A stretch of 64,000 nt of DNA from Rhodoligotrophos defluvii (GTDB taxonomy: Bacteria > Pseudomonadota > Alphaproteobacteria > Rhizobiales > Im1). Of the stretch, positions 55,092 to 61,875 are shown one piece after another. How positions within the stretch are numbered: the first letter of the stretch is position 1; each line of letters opens with the position of its first letter. The stretch lies in NCBI RefSeq assembly GCF_005281615.1, contig NZ_SZZM01000001.1, forward strand, positions 1,415,001-1,479,000, written 5' to 3'. Under the pieces are notes generated by a model. That model saw only the letters and a program-made list of their open reading frames with translations. It made no database searches and was not told the DNA's origin. A program made the translations under genes and the position numbers.

Positions 55092-55206
55092 TTTCCTGAA
55101 ATCCGCAGATGCGCAAAGCCGCTTCTCCGGCTTTCCGGGTGTCCGGTTCTGCGGTTTTCCGCGTTTCCGGTTCGTCAGCTTGCAGCCTTGCGCCACGACG
55201 CTCAGC

Positions 55207-55509
55207 CTACCGGCCGTCCTTCATCAACCCTGCCCAGACAGCGAGAATATCGCCTTCGGCCGCGTTGTCCTCAGCGACAACCACGCTGAACACGGCGAGC
55301 GTGCCGGCGAACTCCTCCATATCCATCACGCCCCGTGCGTGAAGCATTGTCGCCAACAGCATCAGTGCCTTGCCTTGTGCGGTAATGACGGCCCGGTCCG
55401 CCTCGGAAAAGCGGACATGGCGGGCTGGCGACGCCCCCAGCCATCGGCGCAGAACACGCGCCAAGTCCGCCCAGGGCGGATTTCTCCAGCCAGAAATCAT
55501 AGCGTCCAT
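55207..55509 (-). CDS. small hypothetical island protein
   Basis: A 100-residue helical protein (WADLARVLRRWLGASPARHV, ITAQGKALMLLATMLHARGV) with no known motif. ATG 55509 is preceded by GGGGAA and follows the likely family start MDAMISGW. It is transcribed opposite to its neighbours. It may be a small regulator or a host-interaction protein; this cannot be decided from the sequence. Confidence 0.65.
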   Translation of the reverse strand: MDAMISGWRNPPWADLARVLRRWLGASPARHVRFSEADRAVITAQGKALMLLATMLHARGVMDMEEFAGTLAVFSVVVAEDNAAEGDILAVWAGLMKDGR

Positions 55510-55788
55510 AGACAATTCCCCGCCGCCCCGACTGGCGCCGGGACGGTTGAACACGCGTGAACACTGGGAACCGCGCCCCACGTATTTCCCACGCCGGGCA
55601 AGCCCGACGCCGATGGGTATTCTATTCCGTGGGCCGCCCGACATAGTCGGTGACCCAGTGTTCAAACGCTTGATGCGATCGATGCGGTGTTCAAGCCGCA
55701 GGCGATGCAATCCCTATGGCACAGGAAGACAGTCCTGAACATCGCCGTTCCATTCTCGCCCCTGGCCAGACGACAGGGTCCGACCAGC

Positions 55789-55861
55789 AGAGTGAGAGGG
55801 AGGTGGGGATTTTCGTGACGGGTTCGGGTCGAGAGAGAGGCTCTCGGCGCCCGTCGCGGAG
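55789..55861 (+). promoter_or_regulatory. structured 5' leader, copy B (parB-like)
   Basis: AGAGTGAGAG at 55789; 28 nt later GACGGG (55817-55822) pairs with CCCGTC (55850-55855), enclosing CGAGAG/CTCTCG (55830-55835 with 55841-55846). The hairpin bases differ from copy A but still pair. GGAG and ATG 55871 follow. Confidence 0.75.
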
Positions 55862-55870
55862 ACTACCACG

Positions 55871-58018
55871 ATGGCTACTGCCGCCCAGAAAATCATCCTG
55901 TCGCCTTCCCGCGACATCCCCTTCAACAAGCTCGTGCTCAGCCAATCGAATGTCCGACGCGTCAAGGCCGGCGTCTCGGTCGAGGAACTGGCCGAGGACA
56001 TCGCCCGCCGAGGCACGCTCCTCCAGAGCCTCAATGTCCGCCCGGTCCTCGACGCCAGGGGCGATGAGACCGACATGTATGAAGTTCCCGCCGGCGGTCG
56101 CCGCTATCAGGCGCTCGCCATCCTCGTGAAGCAGAAGCGACTCGCCAGGACCGCGCCTGTGCCCTGCGTCGTGCGTGATCCCTCCACGTCGATTCTCGCC
56201 GAGGACGACAGCCTCGCCGAAAACACCCAGCGCGTGCCGCTGCATCCTCTCGATCAGTTCCGGGCCTTCTATGACATGCGCCGCAAGGGCATGAGCGAGG
56301 AGGAGATCGCTGCGGCCTTCTTCACGACCGCGCAGGTGGTGAAGCAACGCCTGCGTCTGGCCTCTGTCTCGCCCACGCTCCTCGACATCTATGCCGAGGA
56401 CGGCATGAAGCTCGAAGAGCTGATGGCCTTCACCGTCAATCCCGACCATGCCCGCCAGGAGCAGGTCTGGGAGACGGTCCAGACCTCCCACAATCGCCAG
56501 CCCTGGTATATCCGCCAGTTGCTCACTGAAACCACGGTGCCGGCCACCGACAAGCGCGCCCTGTTCATCGGCATCGAAACCTATGAGCAGGCGGGCGGCA
56601 GCTTGCTGCGCGATCTCTTTCAGACCGATGGAGGCGGCTGGCTTCAGGACCCCGCGCTTCTCGACCGCCTGGTCGCGGAGAAGCTCAAGACCCTCGCCGA
56701 GGAAATCGCCGCCGAGGGCTGGAAGTGGATCACCGTCGATACCGATCTGCCCTATGGCTACGATCAGGGGCTGCGGGCGCTCGACTTCACCCTCGTCGAT
56801 CTGAACGATGACGAGCGCGCGGCCCGAGAAGCCCTGCGTGAGGAATACGAACGGATCGAGGCTGAATACTCGGAAGCCGATGAGCTGCCGGACGAGATCG
56901 ACCAGCGTCTCGGCGAGATCGAGACGGCGCTCGAAGCCTTCGAGAAGCGCCCGGTCATCTACGATCCGGCCGACATCGCGCGTGGCGGCGTCTTCATCAG
57001 CGTCGACCGCAATGGCGAGCCCGTCGTCGATCGCGGCTATGTGCGCCCGGAGGACGAGACGCCGGTCGGCGTCGAGGACCCCGACGGCGAGGCCGAAGCC
57101 ACCGGTACCGAAGTCGCGGCATCCGGCACCGTTCAGCGCGCCGTCATCACCATCGGCGGCCAGTCGGCCGAACCGGAGGATGACGACGAGGAAGACGTCA
57201 TCAAGCCGCTGCCCGAACGGCTCGTTACCGAGCTGACTGCGCACCGCACCCTGGCGCTCCGCGATGCCGTGGGCGCCAATCCCCAGGTCGCGTTTACCGC
57301 CTTGCTGCACAAGCTCGTGCGCGACACCTTCCAGCGGACGGCCACCTCCGGCGCCAGCCTGCAGGCGTCCGTCAATCACGTCTTCTTCCGCGAACAGGGC
57401 AAGGATCTCGCCGAGACGGCCTATGCCAAGTCCGTCATCCAGCGGCATGAGGACTGGAAGGCTGACCTACCAGCCGATGAGGATGCGCTGTGGGACTGGC
57501 TCGCCGTGCTCGACGACGCCAGCCGCATGGCGCTGCTCGCGCATTGCGTCAGCTATGGGATCAACGCCCTCTATGAACGGCCCAATCCCTACAGCGGCAG
57601 CGGCGTGTCGCAGTCGGGCCTCGACCGGCGTATGGCAGAGGCCGATCGACTGGCCCGCGCCACCGGCCTCGACATGGTGGACGTCGGCTTCCGACCCACG
57701 GTCGAGAACTATCTCGGCCGCGTGACCAAGCCCCGCATTCTTGCGGCCGTCCGCGAAGGCGCGGGCGAACGCGCGGCCCAGCTCATCGACCACTTGAAGA
57801 AGGGCGACATGGCCAAGGAGGCCGAACGCTTGCTGGCCGACAGTGGCTGGCTACCGGAGCCGCTGCGCCTGATCGACCATGACGAGCCGACCACGTCCGA
57901 TACCTCGGAAGGCGAGGCCGAGACGGCGCTCCCAGCCTTCCTTGCCGGTGAGGACGAGGACGAGGAAACCGCCGAAGACCCGGAAGCCGAGGCGCCAGCG
58001 ATGATCGCCGCGGAATGA
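55871..58018 (+). CDS. large ParB/Spo0J-family DNA-binding protein
   Basis: A 715-residue ParB-like protein. The N-terminal CTPase/nuclease domain has NKLVLSQSNVRRV and VPAGGRRYQALA; the Box II-like AENTQRVPLHPLDQFRAFYDM is followed by the helix-turn-helix MSEEEIAAAFFTTAQVVKQR. The remaining 500 residues are acidic and of unknown family, far beyond the usual 300. It has leader B and a terminator after it (58073-58104), so it is its own transcription unit. It may act in island segregation, replication or regulation, as for large ParB-like proteins of integrative elements. Confidence 0.9.
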   Translation: MATAAQKIILSPSRDIPFNKLVLSQSNVRRVKAGVSVEELAEDIARRGTLLQSLNVRPVLDARGDETDMYEVPAGGRRYQALAILVKQKRLARTAPVPCVVRDPSTSILAEDDSLAENTQRVPLHPLDQFRAFYDMRRKGMSEEEIAAAFFTTAQVVKQRLRLASVSPTLLDIYAEDGMKLEELMAFTVNPDHARQEQVWETVQTSHNRQPWYIRQLLTETTVPATDKRALFIGIETYEQAGGSLLRDLFQTDGGGWLQDPALLDRLVAEKLKTLAEEIAAEGWKWITVDTDLPYGYDQGLRALDFTLVDLNDDERAAREALREEYERIEAEYSEADELPDEIDQRLGEIETALEAFEKRPVIYDPADIARGGVFISVDRNGEPVVDRGYVRPEDETPVGVEDPDGEAEATGTEVAASGTVQRAVITIGGQSAEPEDDDEEDVIKPLPERLVTELTAHRTLALRDAVGANPQVAFTALLHKLVRDTFQRTATSGASLQASVNHVFFREQGKDLAETAYAKSVIQRHEDWKADLPADEDALWDWLAVLDDASRMALLAHCVSYGINALYERPNPYSGSGVSQSGLDRRMAEADRLARATGLDMVDVGFRPTVENYLGRVTKPRILAAVREGAGERAAQLIDHLKKGDMAKEAERLLADSGWLPEPLRLIDHDEPTTSDTSEGEAETALPAFLAGEDEDEETAEDPEAEAPAMIAAE

Positions 58019-58072
58019 CGCCAAACCCCGGCGGGCGGTCGAAGCCGCCCCGCCGTCTTCATTTTCAGCTTC

Positions 58073-58104
58073 AAGGCCCGGCGATCCGTCGTCGGGCCTT
58101 TTTT
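58073..58104 (+). terminator. intrinsic terminator after the parB-like gene
   Basis: AAGGCCCG (58073-58080) pairs with CGGGCCTT (58093-58100) around a 12-nt loop and runs into a T-rich tail, 54 bp past the stop. Confidence 0.85.
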
Positions 58105-58177
58105 CATTTTCGGGGAACTCCCACCTCCGACATTTATCTACCAGCCGGCCGTCAAATGGCGGTAGCCGGTTCCCCTC

Positions 58178-58390
58178 TCAGTGGGATTTCCGCTCATAGA
58201 CGTGATTGAGGTTATCGGCTTGGTGCTGGAGGCTCCTCGCCACCGTTGCAGCCGCGGCCCGGTTCGGAAACGCCCCTGTTGTCATCCCGTTCAGGCTTAC
58301 GCACCACCCATCGGGCTTCTCAATGACCGTATAACGCCGTCGCTCGCCACCGATATTGGCGGACTTACCCGTCAAATAGCCACTCATCAT
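58178..58390 (-). CDS. small hypothetical protein (70 residues)
   Basis: Starts MMSGYLTGKSANIGGERRRY and continues YTVIEKPDGWCVSLNGMTTG, a beta-rich pattern seen in small DUF2188-like island proteins, then a helix (NRAAAATVARSLQHQ). ATG 58390 overlaps the stop of the 49-residue ORF upstream by 4 bp, supporting translation as a pair. Confidence 0.6.
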   Translation of the reverse strand: MMSGYLTGKSANIGGERRRYTVIEKPDGWCVSLNGMTTGAFPNRAAAATVARSLQHQADNLNHVYERKSH

Positions 58391-58536
58391 GAGCGTCGAT
58401 CGCCTTGTTGGTTCGGTGTGTCGGGCTTCGTCCAAATCCCGAAGGCCGCTCCGATAACCGTTATCGCCATACGCCAGGATGATCGGCTGCTCTCGTTCGT
58501 CTTCATCGTTGCCCGCAAAAGTGCATTTCTGCTCAT
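58387..58536 (-). CDS. 49-residue membrane peptide
   Basis: A short ORF with a strong ribosome site (TTGAGGTGAAACC-ATG at 58536), a basic N-terminus and one hydrophobic segment (MAITVIGAAFGIW). The stop overlaps the next start as ATGA. It is too short for usual gene finders. A toxin-like or small membrane role is possible but not established. Confidence 0.5.
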   Translation of the reverse strand: MSRNALLRATMKTNESSRSSWRMAITVIGAAFGIWTKPDTPNQQGDRRS

Positions 58537-58990
58537 GGTTTCACCTCAACAAGAGGCCGCATCAAAGCTTCGAGCGCGTATGAATTCCATCCTGACGCAG
58601 CCGGCCGCTCATAGTATTCTCATCAATTCGACCCGTGGACCTCGGCGCCATGCAACGCCACAGCGGGCCAAGCTCGTGCCCGGACAGCTCAGACCCTCAA
58701 ACATCTTCGCTTTACCATTAGGCGGGAAGTGCGAGGCGATGGCATCCCTTTTAGATTGATGATCCGGCTGCTGTCTGATGCCGGACACCATCCCGCTTCC
58801 ATTCGCAAACCTTGGTCCGATCCGTCTCCTTATCAATCAACCCGCAAGGGGTCGGCTTACGCGCGCGTGCCGCCCTCGGGGATTCGGAAAAAGTCCGAAC
58901 GCCCGAGGGTGATTGCAGAGCCGGTCAGACACTTCGGGCGCCTGTCGCGCGGGGGATGGTCCCCCGCCTCCCAAGACAGGAGCCGGAACC
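58537..58990. other. 454-bp non-coding region with paired hairpins
   Basis: No credible gene. Near its right end CGCCCGAGG/CTTCGGGCG (58900-58908 with 58932-58940), CCTGTC/GACAGG (58941-58946 with 58975-58980) and GCGGGGGA/TCCCCCGC (58949-58967) form nested stems. The second covers the ribosome site of the next ORF. This may be a divergent relative of the shared leader. Confidence 0.5.
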
Positions 58991-59155
58991 ATGTCCTATG
59001 CAGATGCCACCGCCTTCGCCGCAAGCCTCGCCACTACGCTGATGGTTTCGATCATCGTCTTCCAGGCCGGGGACGGCACTCACGGCGCGATGCCCGCCGA
59101 CGAATTCGATGGCGACGAAGAAATGGTCAGGCTGGAACTTGATCCCTTCGGCTGA
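58991..59155 (+). CDS. 54-residue hypothetical protein
   Basis: Begins MSYADATAFAASLATTLMVS and has one hydrophobic segment, then an acidic tail (DEFDGDEEMVRLELDPFG). ACAGGAGCCGGAACC gives a good ribosome site, itself inside a predicted stem. Function unknown. Confidence 0.65.
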   Translation: MSYADATAFAASLATTLMVSIIVFQAGDGTHGAMPADEFDGDEEMVRLELDPFG

Positions 59156-59270
59156 GGCGCGACAGCGCCTCACCCCGACGGCTCGGACAGCGGAAGATCG
59201 CGTCCGGGCCTTCAGCACTTCGATGGCCGGCCATCGCCGGCAGCGGCGCCGGCTCATGCCCCGGCAAGGG

Positions 59271-59344
59271 AGAGTGAGAGTGCGGACGGGTTTTCCGGGA
59301 CGGGTTGGTTGCCGGAGAGAGAGCTCCCGGCGCCCGTCCTGGAG
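59271..59344 (+). promoter_or_regulatory. structured 5' leader, copy C
   Basis: AGAGTGAGAG at 59271; 28 nt later GACGGG (59299-59304) pairs with CCCGTC (59333-59338), enclosing a GCCGGAG/CTC(c)CCGGC-type hairpin. GGAG and ATG 59354 follow. It is closest to copy A over its first 40 nt. Confidence 0.75.
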
Positions 59345-59353
59345 CATCCTGCG

Positions 59354-59911
59354 ATGGCCCTTGCACCTCAAACCAACTTCGCCCCGATCGGCGACATCCT
59401 CGCGCATCAGATCCTGCCCCGGCTGCGCCTTGCCGCGAAGCTGCCGCTGCGCATCACCTGCATCGGCACGGCCCGCTATGTCGGCACCGATGAGGCCGAT
59501 AGCTTCGACCGCAACGTCTTTCTCGGCGACCGCCCGTCGCTGGAGAACGCCAGCAGCTTCGCGGCCGTTTCGGTCAGGCGCGGCGGCATTGGCTTGGGAC
59601 AAGATAAGACGCTGCGCTTTCATCCACGCTTCGCCGTCATCCAGGACAACGATCAGAACCTGGTTCTGGCCGGCGAAATCCGCGCCGGGATCATTCTCTG
59701 GCAACCGCCTGTCGCCAGCGACGGCGAGGCCCGTCGGATCGTGACCGAAGCCAGCCGCCTGCGCGGACTGGCTTTCGCCGCCTCCGGCCGGGGCGAGCAA
59801 GGTGCGGCCCGCAATCATCGCCACCAGGCCGGCCTGCTCGAAGCACGCCTGGTCGACCCCTTCTGGCGCGAGGCCGCCGCCGGTCTGCTCCGGCTGCCAC
59901 AGGCCGCCTGA
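59354..59911 (+). CDS. hypothetical island protein (185 residues)
   Basis: A soluble protein I do not recognise (TNFAPIGDILAHQILPRLRL, RFHPRFAVIQDNDQNLVLAG, LLEARLVDPFWREAAAGLL). It has structured leader C directly upstream of its ribosome site, so it is regulated like ardC and the parB-like gene. It is probably a DNA-associated or transfer-related protein by this association, which is inference. Confidence 0.75.
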   Translation: MALAPQTNFAPIGDILAHQILPRLRLAAKLPLRITCIGTARYVGTDEADSFDRNVFLGDRPSLENASSFAAVSVRRGGIGLGQDKTLRFHPRFAVIQDNDQNLVLAGEIRAGIILWQPPVASDGEARRIVTEASRLRGLAFAASGRGEQGAARNHRHQAGLLEARLVDPFWREAAAGLLRLPQAA

Positions 59912-59983
59912 TCCCATCCCCGATTTCCACCCATGCGACCCGGCGCTTCGCTTCGCCGGGTTCTCACCTATGGAGTTTTTCCC

Positions 59984-60385
59984 ATGCCGAAATTCGTCGT
60001 CAGCAAAGGCCACGACGCCTTCGTCTATTACGAAACCGTCCTAGAGGCCGACACGCCCGAAGAGGCGCGAAGTCTCGTCCGAAGCGTTCATTACGAAGGC
60101 GCATGGCTCCCCACCGGCTATGTGCAGGAGTTCGACGATTACGAGATCGACGAGCACAGCGGCGTTCGCCTCCTCGACGACGGTGAAGCCGTCGAGGCGT
60201 TCCTGACCATCGGCGTCACCGCCCACGAGCGCGACGCCTTGCTGGCGGGGCTGCGCCTCCTCCAGCTCGCCCTTGGGCGCGGCGACCTCGAACCTGCGCT
60301 CGAAAACATCGTCACCAATGACGGCGCGCATACCGGCCTCGATCCGACACGTATCGACGCTCTGTGCGAACGCATCAACGTCTAG
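59984..60385 (+). CDS. hypothetical island protein (133 residues)
   Basis: MPKFVVSKGHDAFVYYETVL opens a small acidic protein with a helical C-terminus (ERDALLAGLRLLQLALGRGD). No known domain. It is separated by 73 bp from the previous gene and sits in a row of similar small + strand genes. Confidence 0.7.
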   Translation: MPKFVVSKGHDAFVYYETVLEADTPEEARSLVRSVHYEGAWLPTGYVQEFDDYEIDEHSGVRLLDDGEAVEAFLTIGVTAHERDALLAGLRLLQLALGRGDLEPALENIVTNDGAHTGLDPTRIDALCERINV

Positions 60386-60394
60386 GTGGTGGCG

Positions 60395-60589
60395 ATGTCT
60401 GCGACCTACCTGCGCCTCGACATCCTGGTCTGGGACAGCGAGCGCGCCGTAATCCGCGCCGCGCGCTGCAAGCAGGCTTTATCGGCCCGGCGCGATCCCG
60501 CACTGCGGGGCGCGCGAAAGCGGTTCTATCGCGACATGCTGCGCCACCATGCCGATGCCCAGCGGCTTGTGGCGCAGTTCCGCCTCTGA
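60395..60589 (+). CDS. hypothetical island protein (64 residues)
   Basis: A short basic protein (MSATYLRLDILVWDSERAVI, ARKRFYRDMLRHHADAQRLV) that begins 10 bp after the previous stop, with GGTGG before ATG 60395; GTG 60386 would add three residues. Function unknown. Confidence 0.65.
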   Translation: MSATYLRLDILVWDSERAVIRAARCKQALSARRDPALRGARKRFYRDMLRHHADAQRLVAQFRL

Positions 60590-60663
60590 CGCTTCCGCAC
60601 CGCGTCCATCCCTTGAACCTCGCCCGGCCATCGCGCCGGGCTTTCTCGTTTCAGGAGCCTGAC

Positions 60664-61080
60664 ATGGCCAACTACTTTACCCATTTCTCGTGCCTTCTTG
60701 ACGTCGGCACGCCCGATAATGCCGCCCGAGCGCTCGACCTCTACAACAAGCTTTCGGAGGAAGGCGCTTCCGACGAACCGCCGTCCGAGGGGTTTCTCCT
60801 ATCGATCCAGCCGGAGCACGGGGGTGCCCGGCTCTGGATGCGCGATGACCAGACAGGCGATCCCGAGCGTCTGCTCCAGTTCGTGAAGATCTGCGCGACC
60901 GAGTTCCGCCTCAGTGGTCTCTGGGGCTTCCAATACGCCAACACCTGCTCGCGGCCGCGCCTCGACGGTTTCGGCGGCGGCGCTCATGTCCTCGACCTCG
61001 CCACCGGCGAGACGGTGGCATGGACCTACACCGATGGCTGGCTCGCCCAGGTTCTCGATGGAGGCGGCTCAGATGAGTAA
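60664..61080 (+). CDS. hypothetical island protein (138 residues)
   Basis: MANYFTHFSCLLDVGTPDNA begins a protein with a compact alpha/beta layout (GFLLSIQPEHGGARLWMRDD, TGETVAWTYTDGWLAQVLDG). A CAGGAGCCTGAC site precedes the ATG. It overlaps the next gene by 8 bp, so the two are coupled. No known family is recognised. Confidence 0.75.
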   Translation: MANYFTHFSCLLDVGTPDNAARALDLYNKLSEEGASDEPPSEGFLLSIQPEHGGARLWMRDDQTGDPERLLQFVKICATEFRLSGLWGFQYANTCSRPRLDGFGGGAHVLDLATGETVAWTYTDGWLAQVLDGGGSDE

Positions 61081-61717
61081 GGTCATCGAAACCACGGTCT
61101 ATCAGCTCGACGAGCTTGCTGACGCCGCCAAGGAGAAGGCCCGCGATTGGTATCGCGAAGGCGGCTTCGACTACGACTGGTATGATGCCGTTTACGAGGA
61201 TTTCCAACAGATCGCGGAAATCCTCGGCCTTCGGCTCAAGACCCGCAGCGTGCGACTCTACGGCGGCGGCTCCCGGCAGAAGCCCTGCATCTGGTTTCGA
61301 GGGTTCTGGAGCCAGGGCGACGGCGCCTGCTTCGAGACCTTCTATTCCTACCGGAAAAACGCCCCGCGCCGCATCAGGGAACACGCGCCGCAAGACGCCG
61401 AACTGCACTGCATCGCCGATGCACTTCAGGCGGTCCAGCGGCGTAATTTCTACCAGCTTAGCGCCGAGGCGAGCCATCGCGGTCACTACTACCACGAATA
61501 CTGCATGACGATCTCGGTCGAGCGCGACAGTCCAACCTATCAGGATATGACGGCCGATGCGGAAGACGCCGTGGCCGAGGCGCTGCGCGACCTGGCCCGT
61601 TGGCTCTATCGGCAGCTCGAACGCGAATACGAGTATCTCACCTCGGACGAAGCCGTCGATGAGGTCATCGCCGCCAACGAATACACCTTTACGGCAACCG
61701 GCCGCCGCTTCGGCTGA
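61073..61717 (+). CDS. hypothetical island protein (antitoxin-annotated family)
   Basis: A 214-residue acidic protein beginning MSKVIETTVYQLDELADAAK, with several Tyr-rich segments (YDWYDAVYEDFQQIAEILGL, FYQLSAEASHRGHYYHEY). Proteins of this type are sometimes annotated as antitoxins of plasmid stability systems, but no toxin partner is visible next to it. It is followed by an intrinsic terminator. Confidence 0.7.
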   Translation: MSKVIETTVYQLDELADAAKEKARDWYREGGFDYDWYDAVYEDFQQIAEILGLRLKTRSVRLYGGGSRQKPCIWFRGFWSQGDGACFETFYSYRKNAPRRIREHAPQDAELHCIADALQAVQRRNFYQLSAEASHRGHYYHEYCMTISVERDSPTYQDMTADAEDAVAEALRDLARWLYRQLEREYEYLTSDEAVDEVIAANEYTFTATGRRFG

Positions 61718-61726
61718 ACCCGGCAA

Positions 61727-61756
61727 GCGTCCTGCCATTCGGCAGGGCGCTTTTTT
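61727..61756 (+). terminator. intrinsic terminator after the small-gene operon
   Basis: GCGTCCTGCC pairs with GGCAGGGCGC (one G-T) around a 4-nt loop and is followed by six T, 10 bp after the stop. Confidence 0.88.
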
Positions 61757-61780
61757 CATGCCAGCCACGGCCCACCTTTC

Positions 61781-61868
61781 GAGAGGCAGAGGGAGGCCGG
61801 GACGGGTTTGAGCCTGTGCGGTCGAGAGAGAGCGCTGCGCGGCTCGATCCTGTCCCGCTCTCCCGAGG
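61781..61868 (+). promoter_or_regulatory. structured 5' leader, copy D (divergent)
   Basis: GGGACGGG (61799-61806) can pair with CCTGTCCC (61849-61856), enclosing a TCGAG/CTCGA stem. It shares the GACGGGTT core and a purine-rich start with copies A-C, but the inner region is longer. ATG 61876 follows. Confidence 0.55.
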
Positions 61869-61875
61869 TCTTCCC

